Assembly (NCBI GenBank): GCA_028023455.1
Contig: JAQFVV010012405.1
Coordinates: 746,001-810,000, forward strand
Reading direction: 5' to 3'
Length of the DNA stretch: 64,000 nucleotides
Origin: Epiperipatus broadwayi
Taxonomy: Eukaryota; Onychophora; Udeonychophora; Euonychophora; Peripatidae
Both the position numbers and the translations under genes were made by a program. Below the pieces are notes generated by a model that was not told the origin of the DNA, searched no databases, and was given only the letters and a program-made list of their open reading frames with translations. Positions 1 through 12,673 of the stretch are shown one piece after another. Position 1 is the stretch's first letter; each line of letters opens with the position of its first letter.

Positions 1-1005
1 AATTCAGTTAAGATTTCAATTGTCCATTTATTATCTCTTTTAGCAATATGACCAACCCAACTCCATTTTAGTTTTTAATTATTTCAATGATATCAGTTAC
101 ACCTGTTTGTTCTCTTCTTACTCCTAAGATGCATTTCTCAATACTTCTTTGAGTGATCTGAAGTTTCTGTATTACTCTTCTATTAATTGTCCAAGTTTTA
201 TATCAATAAGTAAGAACTGGTAAAACATATTTATTAAAAACCTTCCTTTTCAAACACATAGGGATATTTCCTTTTAGTATGAAGTTATTTCTACCAAAAG
301 CACTCCAACCAAGTTTAATTCTATGATTAATTTCATCCATTATGTTTCCATCTGTAGTAATAATCTGGCCAAAGTATTCATAGTTGTTAACATCTTCTAA
401 CTCATCATAATTAATCTCTATTTTCATCTTTTGAGAAAATCCTTTGAACATTACTTTAGTCTTTTTAACATTTATCTTTAGTCTTAATTTCTTACTTTCA
501 TCTGATAACTCTCGCAACATTTACTGAAGCTCTGAGGCATTATTTTCTGCAAAATCTAAATGTCTTTAATAAACTCCATTTATTTTTACTCCTTTGGCTT
601 CCCATTTAATCCACAAAATACTTCTTGCAGTATTGCTGTAAAAAGTTTTGGAGATATGGAGTCTACCCTTCTCGATGGTAATCTTAATAGTAGTATCATT
701 ATGTAATTTAATTGTTGCTGTTGTATTTTTATAAATATTCTTCAGAATATGACAATATCTTGGGTATATACCTTTATGATCCAATGCTTTAATCACTGAA
801 GAAATGTTTATAGAATCAAATGCCTTTTCATAATTTATAAATCCAAAGCATAATTGCAACTCATATTCATTGGTCATTTCTATAATTTCTCTGAATACTT
901 GAAAATGATTTATTGTACTAAAATCATTTTTAAAACCAGCTTGTTCTTTTGGTTGGTTGAAATTCAATGTTCTCTGTAGGTGAGTTGTAATATGATTCAT
1001 TTAAA
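1..1005 (-). pseudogene. LINE A copy 1: RTE-like reverse transcriptase relic, cut by window edge
   Basis: Non-LTR reverse transcriptase that would copy element RNA at a chromosomal nick. On the minus strand 1000-566 encodes fingers and palm, including a YEKAFDS block (the catalytic-Asp motif A). 520-203 encodes the post-palm segment (NVKKTKVMF, then the block around GWSAFGRNN). 200-1 continues in pieces into the C-terminal domain (KLKWSWVGHIA). The stretch that should hold the FADD catalytic box (about 565-520) is broken by frameshifts, and the RQGDS-like block is scrambled. It is clearly the same family as the copy at 34395-35790. The 3' end lies outside the window. No endonuclease domain is seen upstream, so the copy is 5'-truncated near 1005. 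It is dead. Confidence 0.85.
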
Positions 1006-3336
1006 AGTATTTGTCATGGCATGCACAAGACAATCTGCTACATATTTTATCTTCTGTTTCTTTTGTAATTAGTTTAAATGATTTTTTTAAAAATCTAATG
1101 TAATGGCATTCTATTATAAATTCACTTTATAATATTCTTACACTTAAATGTATGTTTCTTATAGTTTTTCTCTACTTTTAATTTTTCAAAATATATTATT
1201 TTAAAAAAGATTTTTCCTCTCATCATTTTATTATTTTTAAATGTATTTTGGTTTATTCTTCTTTACATTATCCTCCTCCCTGTTTTTAAACAGTTATTCC
1301 ATATATAGTGAATATGGTTTTAAAACATTAATAATTATATTTGAAAAATTCACCAAGACTACTAATGTTAAATAAATATTTGGAATTTATCATTAACTAC
1401 TAATGTTAAATTTTATCAAATTTTGGTTAGCTTAAATGCAATCTCTTAAATTGTTTTCCTTTTCCTTTTTATGAACCAAATTTCTGAATACAATAATATA
1501 TTTAAATAACTAGAACCTAATTTTTTGTAAATTTATATAATGTTATAATCTGTTACATTTTTTATTTACCATTGTCAAACTCACTCCACTCATAACTTTG
1601 ACATTATCCACTTCAGATAAATACAATAATGGTTATTACTAATCATTGTCTAAACTAGAGATTATCTGTAGCACAGATATAAACTTTAAATCTCAGTTAA
1701 AGATTAATATATCTGATTTTTTAATTTTAAACATACACACACATGGAGTTATTCAACTTCTATTTAAAAGTGTATTTACTCCATAAAAAGTATTGGCGGT
1801 AGTAATGGAGATGCATATTTAGAGATAGGGATTGGGAAATGATAGAAAGATTGAAATTAACAGTAGTAGTTTTATTGCAAAAATTAAACATGTTAAATGA
1901 GTAAATGTTGGGCATATAACACATAAAATCATTATCAATGAATAAATGCCATTTTAAATTTCATTTATACCAATAAATAAGTAGCATATAAGCAAGGTCA
2001 ACTGTGACGTAATGAAACCAAAAAAGTTTTTTTAATTATATTATGAAAATTAAAGTTTTGCAACATTCATTTATAAAGAAGAACTAGTGAGGAATGTTTT
2101 ATCGCAACTGTCGATATGTGTGTGTGTGCGTGCGATATATAATAATACACATATACGCACACACTTTTCTAACCAATGGAGTTTCTCGTATACATATGCA
2201 AGTACTTTATTTTAAAGCAAAATGACTTCACAAAAATCATGACTGCAATGCTGATGGGTTAACAAGTTTATGCAAAGAATTTAATCAAGTGCAGTTAAGC
2301 AGAAAGAACTTAATTTTATTATAAGTTGAGGCAAATTTCAAGTGTTATTACAATTAATAGATTAATTGTGTGTAATTTATTTCTATTAGATATAATTTAC
2401 AATTAAAAAATGCACTCTTTTTTCTTTTTGAAGCAAAATAATAACTGTACATTAATATACATATTGAAACAAATAGTGGAAAGCAATGAAGCCATACAGA
2501 AAGTGAGTATAATTTATATTTTGTTAAGATGAGTCATGATATTTGATATTCAAAGCAGAGAGAATCAGCCATCTCAACAGAAAAAAGTGCTAATGTGTTT
2601 TGTCATTCTTAAAAATATGAATTTCAGATTTAAAAAAATCAATGCTAATTTATTTAAGTATGAAGCTACCTCACCAGGTTAACTTGGCTAAATCTCTAAG
2701 CTGTTAAAACCTTTTTTGAGAGATGTACAAATTTACTTTTATTGATACAAATTCAAATACTACACATTTATTATTAAAAAAAAAGATTTAAAAGTTTAAG
2801 CCATAGGCTATAAATAAAATCAAATAAACTTTTATAAAATTGTATATGCCATATATATAACATTCACATTTTAATCAATTTCATAAATTCGGCTAATATT
2901 AAACGATTTCAAAATTTGTGATTTTATCTAGCAATTAATTTACATATATTTATAGTATTAAAATATTAATTATATATATATTATCATTTTTTAAACATTA
3001 CAATTTCAATGCAAAATAAAGATATCCCTAAAATTATTCCAATATTCCTGATCTATATTTTCTTCAAATCACGTCAGCAAATTTGTTTATCTATCCAGCC
3101 ATCTCATATTTGGTATATTTTTAGATTTGTTTCAACCTTTTGAGAATCACTTTAAAACTGTAATTGTCCTTTATATATATATATATATTCCATTTAACTA
3201 CATTTCAATCTCTTAATTCTTTAATGATGGTGCATTTTGCTTTTTATCGCTTTTATAAGTACCAACACATATCTTTCCATATTTCTCTGTCTAACCTGTA
3301 GTATTTGTGTATTCTTTTATTAAGTATTCTTGTCAA
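1006..3336. other. A+T-rich non-coding stretch
   Basis: I see no convincing gene or named repeat. There is a short alternating purine/pyrimidine tract (TG/CG, then TA, then CA) around 2116-2165 and a (TA)n run near 3173-3188. Confidence 0.5.
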
Positions 3337-3465
3337 ATGTTGGTAGTTGAATGGTCATCACATCTGCCTTACAAACAAATGTCCTGCATTCGCTTCCTGG
3401 CTGATGCTTTGACACCTGGAAAAAAATATTCTTATTTTTAATTAAGCCCTGGTAAAATAAATACA
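3337..3465 (+). repeat. tRNA-Val-derived SINE (head plus short tail)
   Basis: The sequence has the layout of a Pol III internal promoter. An A-box-like block lies at 3344-3354 (tagttgaatgg) and a B-box-like block at 3386-3397 (gcattcgcttcc). Between them the anticodon arm reads tctgccttacaaac, close to eukaryotic tRNA-Val with a TAC anticodon at 3370-3372. The acceptor and T arms no longer pair, so it is not a working tRNA gene. A short A/T-rich tail follows. SINE heads derived from tRNA are common in animals; the tRNA-Val assignment is my reading of the anticodon arm. No target duplication was found. Confidence 0.55.
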
Positions 3466-3614
3466 TTTGTATTAAAATATTTCAAGCAAAAGCATTTTAT
3501 CAAAATTTAATTCCTGAATAATTTAAATATTATATTTTCTTCTGTATTAATAATCTTTATACAAATTAATTACAGTTGTCTACTTTTTTTATTATTTTAT
3601 TACTCTTAGCCAGT

Positions 3615-4860
3615 TTCAATCATTATTAAACTGCTGCAGGATAAAGGTTTCTCTAAGATCTTTCTTCACATCAGCAGATTTTCTTATTTCTTCCATCCAT
3701 CTTACATGTGATCTCTTTCTATTTCTTTGACAATCTTTTTGACTCTAGTTTGAGTTTTCTCTATTCATCTTTTATCATCTCTTCTGGAAATAAATCTAGC
3801 TTAGCTCTATTTCAGACTTGATTTTTTAAGTGATGTTAGTAATATCTGTTTGTTCTCTTGCCCATTTTGATCAGTTTCTATTATTCCTAATGTATATCTT
3901 CATGTACTCTGTAAGGAGTTTGAAGTTTTTGTATTTTTTTTTTGTTAAAATTAAATTTTCATATTCATGTGTAAGAATTTTTCTTTTCTAACATATAAGT
4001 ATATTTCTTTTAATAATTAATTATTTTGCCAGTTTAAGTCTGTGATTATTTTCATCTATTATATTTCCATCTAGTGCAATAATTTTACATGTATTTGTAG
4101 TTAACTTTTTTTTATTCATGATTATCAATCTTAATTTTCTACTTCAGTAAAAGTCCATTGAACATTACTTTAATCCATTTAACATTTGTTTTCCTCTAAT
4201 AATTCTTGTAATTGTTTGAATCACCTGTAAAATCTGAATATTTTAAATATTCATGTATTTTAAAAAATAAAAGAAAATATTATTAATCTTTATTATCTTT
4301 TTTATTTTTGCAAATCCATTTTTTAGATTTTTTAATATTCATCTTCAGTCCTATTTTTTTATATTTCATCTGATAACTTTTGTAACATTTCCTGCCACTT
4401 TGAATTATTATTTGCAAACCTAACATTGTTTCTAAAATCTAAATGGTTTGAGTACTGTCTATTTATTTTTATTTTCTTTACAATTTAATATGTAAAATAT
4501 TTATTTTAAAACTCATTATTTTTTTTTATTGGAGAAATAAAGCATTTTTAAAAATATTAATCATATTATTGTAATCATGTAGTATAATCTTTGCTATTGC
4601 ATTGTGATTGATATGTAAAATTTTATAATATTGTGAGCCTATGTCAATATTTCAAAGCTTTAGTCAAAGCAGACATATTTAATGGGTCAAGTGCTTTTTT
4701 GTAATCTACAAATACAATGCAGAATTCATACACATTGCACTTTTTAATAATGCCATTAACCTTTATCAGCTGCAAGAAGCATGTGATATCATTAGAAATA
4801 TTCATAAACCCTAATTTTATAAATTGAATAGATATCCATCTCAATATCTTTCTAGTGGTA
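3615..4860 (-). pseudogene. LINE A copy 2: heavily decayed
   Basis: Reading on the minus strand, 4844-4644 keeps a recognisable RT palm block (FVDYKKALDPLN, against FVDYEKAFDSIH in the best copy). Towards lower coordinates, patches match the thumb and the C-terminal domain. Near 3640-3670 the 3' untranslated end matches, at the complement of the aaacttggagagacc-like segment of the copy at 34395. The frame is broken many times and the catalytic box is not readable. This is one of the oldest-looking copies in the window. The 5' edge lies near 4860, within the fingers domain. Confidence 0.75.
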
Positions 4861-6284
4861 TCTGTATATTATGAAAATCAAATAATTATTTGAATTTTGC
4901 TTGTGCTATGTAAGTTTTATACCATTGTTTTGGGTTTAGCGGTACATCATACACTTGAATCTAAACTTAAATAATTATCTCTCCAGTTTTTGCAATCTAT
5001 TGGGTTTTTCTATTTTTTATATAAATATTATAATACATTTTGTATGCAATGCTAACAATCATAAAAATCAAATTTATTTACTATAATAACTTTTCATTTT
5101 TTCTAAAAGACAGCAACCAACTTATCTTAATTAGAAGCTGTTTTAAAAAAAATTAATTTTATATTGTCCATTCTTTGCAATTTATGGTTATATATTTTTA
5201 ATTTCTTTATACAAATATTACAATACTTATTGTATATAATGACTATAATAAAAAATCAAAATTGGAATCATAATTACATCATAAAATAATACTTTGTTCA
5301 GAGTTATAATACGTAATTGTTGTCTTTACATTACAGAATAATGTTGTAACCATTGTGATTTAATACTTAGATGGTGCAATCCTTTTAAATCCAGCTTATT
5401 TTTTTTTTGATTAGCTCTAGCTTAAAAATATTTTTTCATGATTTGTAATAATATTCATCACATTGCCATTTTTTTCATACAGAACATGAGGTGATAATGA
5501 TAAAGCTTATACTGTGATATGTTTTTTAGTTATAATTTCTATCCCAAGAAAACATGTTTTGTTTGAGATACACTACCAATAGCAATATACTTACAGAATA
5601 TTTCTAACTGGTATTGATATTATTAGGTCTTTTCACTAAAATTGTAAGTAACATATATTATGATAGCATTTCTAAGAAAGAAACAATTTTGGCAATCGAT
5701 GAATCTCTATATGGGTCAAAATATTTTTAGACATAAAATATTTTTATAGATGAATATAAGATAGGAATATTACATATTTTGTGTTTTGTTTAACATTTAG
5801 AATTAACTAGTAATATTGCTTTAATAAGAATGGAATTAGAATTTATGGCAGAATTATTTATCATATTTTTAGCGATGTAATACTGCTTACAGATATGGAT
5901 AATGTTAAGGATTAGTGAAATTTACAGTATAGCTAAAATAAAATTTTAAAATGTCTTAAATCTAAAGCAGTTAACAGAATATTGTAGATCAAATAGCATT
6001 TAAACAACTTAGAAAGTTGTTTACTTAATGATAGAAATGACAAGAAATAATAAAATAAAAGAAAAGAATAGTTAATTTCTTAGTAAGTTGTGTAATGTTT
6101 GAATTCTGTAAATGAGAGTTAAGCTTTAATTGAAGAATCTTTGCTCTTAAATCTTTCATCAAGTTAAAAATAATTGAATTTTAAGTTAATTTGGAGGTTA
6201 TGGTGCTTTGAAGAACTTGAAATGACAAGTTGAGCTACAACAAAGGACCAAGAAATGTTAACTCTTAATTTCATTTCTCAACTA
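4861..6284. other. A+T-rich non-coding stretch
   Basis: No open frame, tandem array or terminal repeat that I can support. Confidence 0.5.
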
Positions 6285-6708
6285 TTCTAAACTAGCAATT
6301 GCCAACCTTTAGGACCTCATGTATCACTAAATTCATAGTTTTAAATTCCACAGACTACTAATATGATTTTTTTTAAAAATATAAATACTTACCAAAAAAA
6401 GCATCTGAAAAATAAATAAATAAAATAATCATATGAGAATTAATATTCATGGAGCGGGATTAGTGTTGTAATCCTCGTAACAATACCGAAGCTGCTTAAG
6501 TATTATTGCTCTTCACTTATTTCCCCTCTCTAGTACATTTTTTGAATTTAGCGCAATATAGAGATGAAAATTGTCATTCAGAATATAAGAATTTCTTAAA
6601 ATATTATTTTTGTCTTATTATTAATAAAACATAAAAAATGCAAATAATGTCTTCTGCAGACCATCAAAATTTTCTTGCAGACCACAGGTTGTAACTACTG
6701 TACTAAAC
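6285..6708. mobile_element. hAT-like MITE, 408 bp with 8-bp target duplication
   Basis: The right end, read inward, is cagtagttacaacctgtgg. The left end reads tagcaattgccaacctttag, an imperfect match. CAGnGGTTnncAACC-type ends are typical of non-autonomous hAT elements. The element spans 6293-6700. It is flanked by ttctaaac (6285-6292) and tactaaac (6701-6708), a 7/8 match, which is the 8-bp target duplication expected for hAT. The left first base is T rather than C, consistent with decay. There is no coding capacity, so mobilisation would have needed a transposase from elsewhere. Confidence 0.65.
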
Positions 6709-7507
6709 TAAACCTCAAATAGGAAAATGTAAAATAGTAATCTATATTTTATTCTTGTTAATCATTTTATCAAATTTAACCTCTAGTCATGTGCACTAAG
6801 AATCAACTCTAGCCATATGCACTCTGAGTTGTTTAAAACTTGAAGAAATTCAAGGAGTATCTTTTTTAAGAGTTGTTACTACTTTCCAATTTGCAACATA
6901 TACACCATGAAGATAATTTGAAGGTAAAAATCTATTTTTATATCACACCTTAATTCAAAATTTTATTTATACTGGAATAATTATGAACTGGAAATAGATA
7001 TTAACTTATTTAGTTTACTATGGATAAATGGCAGGTCAATATAAAATTTAAAATCATGAAAACACTTTTTTAAATGGTTGGGTTATTTATTTAGTTTTTT
7101 TTCTTCATGAATATTATATGTTTTTTAAAGTTGATGTAAACAGGAGGCCTTAGGTACAAAACTACAGAGAAAAAAAAGTTTTGCTAACATTATTTATTGT
7201 TTGTTGTTGTTGTTGTTGTTAAATCAATTCTACAATGCTAATTTTTTTTAATTTAAAATATTTTTTCTTTTCATAATTTAAAACATTTTTCTCTCATATT
7301 AAATAAATTGTTTAAATATGATGAAAAAAACATAACTATGTGTAAGCCTATAGCAGCTAATATACTGAAGCAGAAAAACATTTTACAATCACATATTAAT
7401 TTGAAACTTTATTGTGATCTCAATCTATCAATGGCTTGCATATATGTACATGCAATTAAGTGAATTAAAGGTTATTTTCAACTAATTTTCAGCATATATA
7501 TATATAT
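6709..7507. other. Non-coding stretch with a (GTT)n microsatellite
   Basis: A (GTT)n run lies at about 7199-7220. A (TA)n tract at about 7495-7508 abuts the palindrome that follows. Nothing else recognised. Confidence 0.5.
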
Positions 7508-7594
7508 GATTTCATATTATTAGTATTTTCAGGATATTCTATGCAGTAAAATAGCTAAATAGCTGATGTTTCGGTACAATAACAAGTATCTTTT

Positions 7595-7915
7595 TCAAAG
7601 CGTTCTCTTTCTCAAATCATAGGAATGTGTGTGAGATTTAAAATCGTTTTTATCTCTTTGTTTCTCCTCATACTTAATTTCTATTGGTTGAGAAGTTTTA
7701 AATTTTATTTTGTCTTCTAATAACTTCTCCCAAATGTTGTTAATCTTCTTTAATTCACACCTTTCATTTATGCTCTTGGGCCTTTTAAAAATCTCTATAG
7801 CTTCTCTTATCAATCTCTAGTCATATTGTTCAATTTTTGCTAGAAAATCTCTATAGCTTCTCTTAGAAATCTCTGGTCATATTGTTCAATTTTTGCTAGA
7901 ATATTTGTTTTATCA
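7595..7915 (-). pseudogene. Penelope-like GIY-YIG C-terminal tail (left arm)
   Basis: From the palindrome centre leftward the peptide runs TNILAKIEQYDQRFLREAIEIF, then a stop, then a second tandem start of the same segment, then SINERCELKKINNIW and a basic end (YDLRKR). The 'REAIEI...N...NxxW' pattern is what I expect at the end of GIY-YIG endonuclease domains of Penelope-like elements, with the conserved Glu and Asn. The GIY and YIG motifs themselves are absent, so only the end of the domain is present. The assignment rests on pattern memory and needs a profile search. Confidence 0.5.
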
Positions 7916-8179
7916 GATAAAACAAATATTCTATCAAAAATTGAACAATATGACCAGAGATTGCTAAGACAAGCTGTAGAGATTTTTAAAAGCCCCAAGA
8001 GCATAAATGAAAGGTGTGAATTAAAGAAGATTAACAACATTTGGAAAAAGCTATTGGAAGACAAACTAAAATTTAAAACTTCTCAACCAATAGAATTTAA
8101 GTATGAGGAGAAAGAAAGAGATAAAAATGATTTTAAATCTCACAGGCATTTCTATGATTTGAGAAAGAGAATGCTTTGA
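7916..8179 (+). pseudogene. Penelope-like GIY-YIG C-terminal tail (right arm)
   Basis: This is the mirror of the left arm, in one open frame of about 87 codons with no ATG and ending in TGA at 8177-8179. It keeps the same landmarks: KIEQYDQR, RQAVEIF, SINERCEL and a basic C-terminus (YDLRKRML). Many differences from the left arm keep the frame open. The two arms therefore either diverged for some time as palindrome halves or came from different source copies. Confidence 0.5.
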
Positions 8180-8272
8180 AAAAGGTACTTGTTATTGTAC
8201 CAAAATGTCAGCTTTTTTTTAGCTATTTTACCACATGGAATATCCTGAAAATACTAATTAATATGAAATCAT

Positions 8273-9593
8273 CATTTATCCATGAAAATATTAGAATTAA
8301 CATATATATATATATACGAAGCTGTTTCTCTTAACCTGCAGTGTCTACAAGACAGTTTTGTAATGAAAATAGTACACATTATAAAATGATACTATTCATT
8401 AGATAAACATTATTTTATGGTATAATTACCATTCCAAATTGGCATCTAAAAGAAGTAAAATAAATAAAAACAATTTTTAAATGATTAAGTTTTCTTTATC
8501 TTGAATCTTTGTCATCTGCATTATTATCACTGTTATTATTAATAGCTTCAGGCATTCCCAATACTCCTAAAATATGGGAATGAAATTCCCTTGTAAAATA
8601 TGGGTATGAACTTCATTTTGCTAATGCTACTAAAAATTCAAGCATTAAATTTTCTTAGAGTGCTTAAAATTTTATATAAAATGAGTGAGTCATCAGTTGA
8701 AATATTTAACATTTAGAAGGAAATTGTCGTTGACCAATCCCTTGACATCCTGCTAGAATGTGTCTATGAAAACCATTACCATCAAAATTTTTATAGGCCT
8801 GGGAAATGAATTCAATTGAATGCATTTTTTAAGAAAAATTACAATAAAGTATTTTAATAAAATAAATGTGATTTTTATTATTATAAGAATTCTTTATAAA
8901 AAAATATCATATTTATATAAAAAAGTACAAAATAATAATAATAATACCTGTAGATCTGCAAAAAACAAAGAAACAAAATTACTTACATTTACTACAAATG
9001 ATAAAACATTTGGTAAATTCCAAAAAAAAGTAGCATAAAACTTAGACTATGTGAAGTAAATTCAAACTAATTTGATTTTTATTAAATAGAGACATATTTC
9101 AGGTATACTGAGATGGATACCTGTAAAATAATATGAAATTAGATCATATGAAAATTAATAGCGGTATAATTTACTGCATAGAGTCATTGAAAGTTAATAC
9201 AGCTTCAACATTATAAATAGAAAAATTATATAAAATAATACATGTATAAATACTGTTTATAAAATTATTAATGTAATATAAATTTTGCAATTTAGAAACT
9301 ATTTTTCTGGAATATAAACAAAATATTAGAAAAGCATAATCGATTTTTTTTTTTTAGTTTACAACATTTAATCTATATATATTATTATCTATTGATTAAA
9401 ACTGGACAGCATAAAAATAACTATTTCATTTGATAAAGGAACCTCACTTAAATAGTTTTTAAAATGCAAAATTTACATCCTTTTTTATTTCATCTATATA
9501 AAAAAAAAGTATATACATAGCTTACCTACAAAGTTCAATAAATTCCAAATTGACGTACAGTAATCATCAAAGCTTTTTATTTGTATAAGGAGC

Positions 9594-9625
<32 letters not shown>

Positions 9626-10049
9626 TATGTTAACCGAATTTTTGTATTAGTCTGTGGTGGAATATCAAGTATAAATTATTTTTTTTAGTTAGTTTTAATA
9701 GCATTGAAATAGATTGTTATGACAACAAAACATTAAAGCAAAATGTGCTACTATTATTGCAACATAACATTATAGATTAATTTTATTCATTTAAAATGTG
9801 TATGTAAATAATAAAGTTTATGACTTTGATAAAATTATTATTGTTTTTTTATTATATATGTTTTATTTATTGCATTTATAAGAAGTGGATTGTAAACAAT
9901 ATACATGAATATTTAATGTCTTAAGTATGTCTGTTGTTATGTTTATATGATATATATAATATTTTATTGGAATAATATATATAAAATATATATTTCCACT
10001 ATAATGTTGTGAAAATATAGTATATATTGTTGTAGTTTTTTTTAAGTTA
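8273..10049. other. A+T-rich non-coding stretch
   Basis: It contains a (TA)n(TG)n microsatellite at about 9595-9624. A short frame at 8820-9038 has the composition of random A+T-rich DNA, and I do not call it a gene. Confidence 0.5.
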
Positions 10050-11226
10050 AAAGAGTATCATTTATATTAAATCCAACATATCATTTAAGCCAAGTATAAT
10101 TTTTTATATAAAAATAGATTAATTAATTTGGTATGGCTAGATTCTTAATAATTACTTAGAAGATCACTGCAATTATTTTAATAATTATATGCAATAGTTA
10201 TTTGTAGAAAAAAATATATATCTGAGTTAGTTTGATAGTTATAAAGTATAAGTATATTAATTATTTTGGGTAAACAAAGGTGATTATAATTGAATGCTTA
10301 CATATTCTTTTCAACTATTATTTATTGGTGTATGTTATAGTAGCTTAATATTTAGTTTAAAAAAATGGAAATCTTATAATATTATAAAATTGGTAATTGC
10401 ATATATCGAAATTGGTATTTGTATTTCATTAAATAGAATGATTTACTTCACTTAGATTTAAAGCTCATCAGAGTAGTTTATATATTTAATTTAAATATTA
10501 ATGTTTTAATATTACCATTTGCTTATAATAGACTATTAAAAATATTATATGTATTAGGGTACTTATAATTCAGAGTTTAATAACTTGGCTTTATTCGTTT
10601 GAAGGATAATTTGTTATGATTTGCTAATTCTATTTGTATAAATGCCAAATAAGGATCTTTCATTTATTTTATGCCCTTATGATTGAGTATTGTAAATTAT
10701 AAGGTTATTTGAAGTGTTGACTTATTTTATATTATTATAAGGTGACATAAGTGGTGAAGTATATTAAATAAATTGATCTTGTGTATTGGATTTTATTATA
10801 GTTTTGTATTGTAGACACTTTATTGCAGCACTATTTAATATTGTAAATTTATAAAGTTTTAGTATTTTATCCCATTTGTCATGGTTTATCCAACAAGGTC
10901 ATAGTATTATTTATGAGACAGTTTTGTCCTGTTAGTATTGTTTTTATTTTCATTTTTATTAGCATTATTATTTAATTTTATTCAGTTATAATTGGTAATC
11001 AATTATTTAATTATACTTTACTTTGTTACACTTGATATCTTAAGTTTGCAGGATATACAGAAGTCTTCATTTTATTAATTCTTATTCTGTTATGAGTGGC
11101 TCTCAAATTTGTAGGGCATACTAAGGTTATTTTTTTTATTCAGTCATGACTCAGTTTATTCTGTTAAAAATCCCACTCAAATGTGTGGGTCTATTAAATA
11201 AGAGCCTATCACACATTTTTGTTACA
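10050..11226 (+). repeat. Probable 5' long terminal repeat
   Basis: This stretch is repeated in direct orientation at 14172-14433 plus 19549-20528. Both copies end at the same point, in gttaca (11221-11226 and 20523-20528), after which similarity stops. A TATA-like box sits close to the end: attaaataagag here and tattatataagag in the other copy. The left limit is soft; clear similarity begins near 10054. Between the two repeats lies a gag-like coiled-coil relic. I infer an LTR pair, but a dispersed non-coding repeat present twice by chance is the main alternative. The TATA box is unusually near the 3' edge for an LTR, and I found no primer-binding site. Confidence 0.5.
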
Positions 11227-11583
11227 AATGATGCAATCAACTATAGGCTTGATTAAAGACTAAAGTGACAGAGGTTACAGTTTTACACACATTTGTAGAC
11301 AAATACAGGGTCATATCTTTTATACAGCAGTAATATTTTCTATAAATTATTGTAATTCATTTAAAATTTTAAAGAATTTATTTGAATAGCAGGTAGAAAA
11401 AATATTTTGAAATGCTTTAAAATGAATGTTATTGATATTCTTTTGTATGCTTTTTTTTTTTTTTTGGTAACCTGAAGATTGAATGAACAAATATTTTGTC
11501 ATTAAATAACAAAACAATTTAAACCATTTTATAATTTATCTAATAGAAGATAGAAATATTATTTTTGAGATAAATAAGCAATT

Positions 11584-12673
11584 ATGGAAGTTAAAAGTGA
11601 TGAAACATTAGTAGAACCTGAAGGTGATATTTAGGATTTTTTTAGAAAAATGATAGCAGAGATGAAATAAATAAATAATAAGACTGATAACCAATCAAAG
11701 AAAAGATATGAATAATCACTATAAAAAATTAAGAGAAGACATAAATAATAAGATTGACATTCAAAGTAAAGAATTAGGAGAAGTCATGATTGATCAAAAT
11801 AAAGAATTAAGAGAAGAAATGGGAGAATTAAAGATAGAATCAGGACAATTCAGTGGTAAATTAGACTTATTTAAAATTGAACTTAATGTCATGAATGCAT
11901 GATTTGAGGAATTTGGGTATAATCTAGATGTTAAATTAAAGGAATCTGATGATAAATATGATCATAGATTTAATGAATTAAGAGATAAGTTAGATAAATT
12001 ACAGGAAATGTTGGAATTGAGGTTTAAAGATGTAAATAGTGAAATTAAGATGCGTAAAATTGCATATGATGAATTGGAGAAGAAATATGTAAAGATTAAG
12101 AAGGCATGTAAAGATGATCAGAAAACATCAAGATTAGAGGCAAATTGTGTTAGAATAGAATTAAATGAAATCCATAATCAAATAGAAAATTATAGTATGT
12201 TAAACAGGTTCCTTTAGAAATGATATCTATGATTGAAAATTTTGAAAAGGTAGAAATAAATTGTTCTGATGATGTAGTAGAAATAAAGTATATAAGAGAG
12301 CAGAAAAGCTTAGATATAAAGATTTCAAATGTTGAATCATTACAACAAAGTGAAGAAGTAAACACTAAAGATAGTCAGGGAACCATAAATAAAATATGGT
12401 TAGAAAATAAAATTATTTCTAAGGGAATTGAAGATTTAGATAATGAATTTAATGATAACGTACATGTGTAAAATCATATATTGTAAAATGAAGGAAAGGT
12501 TGAAAATAGATGTTAAAGGAATTATAGCTGTAGTGGCAATGAAAAAAGGGATTAGTCCCTATAGGATACAAATTAAATATCTCTTCCAAGAAAAATGTAA
12601 TAGTACTGGTGACCTTGTGATATATGGTAGTACAGATAGAGAAATTTCCTTCTATTTCATTTGGGAATATTGA
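11584..12673 (+). pseudogene. Coiled-coil gag-like relic
   Basis: Starting at ATG 11584, the frame begins MEVKSDETLVEPEGD. After at least one frameshift (before 11708) and stops at 11900-11902 and 12215-12217, it continues through pieces at 11708-11902, 11903-12217, 12220-12471 and 12443-12673. The first 250 residues are dominated by K, E, D, I, L and N in heptad-like spacing (KELREEMGELKIES, NELRDKLDKLQEMLELRF), which predicts a long coiled coil. Such coiled coils at the start of an internal region are seen in gag proteins of some animal LTR retrotransposons. I see no zinc knuckle, protease, RT or integrase. Its position between two direct repeats supports the gag reading; homology is unproven. 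Confidence 0.45.

Larger units (their letters stand above)
7508..8272. mobile_element. Palindromic pair of Penelope-like element 3' ends
   Basis: The left arm (7508-7915) is an imperfect reverse complement of the right arm (7917-8272). The centre is a perfect palindrome, with 17 bp on each side of one base near 7915. Both arms encode the same peptide, ending outward, and both continue into the same untranslated tail. The left arm carries an extra tandem duplication of about 50-60 bp around 7791-7900. (TA)n tracts lie just outside both ends. Head-to-head partial copies are a known habit of Penelope-like elements. The family differs from the element at 14448-19534. Confidence 0.6.

Noticed and set aside
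7840-8064. Minus-strand frame of 74 codons across the palindrome centre
   Set aside because: It reads through both arms of the inverted repeat. Only its second half is element coding in the correct sense; the first half is antisense of the other arm.
12150-12365. Minus-strand frame opposite the gag-like relic
   Set aside because: Antisense shadow of the coiled-coil frame, with no motif.
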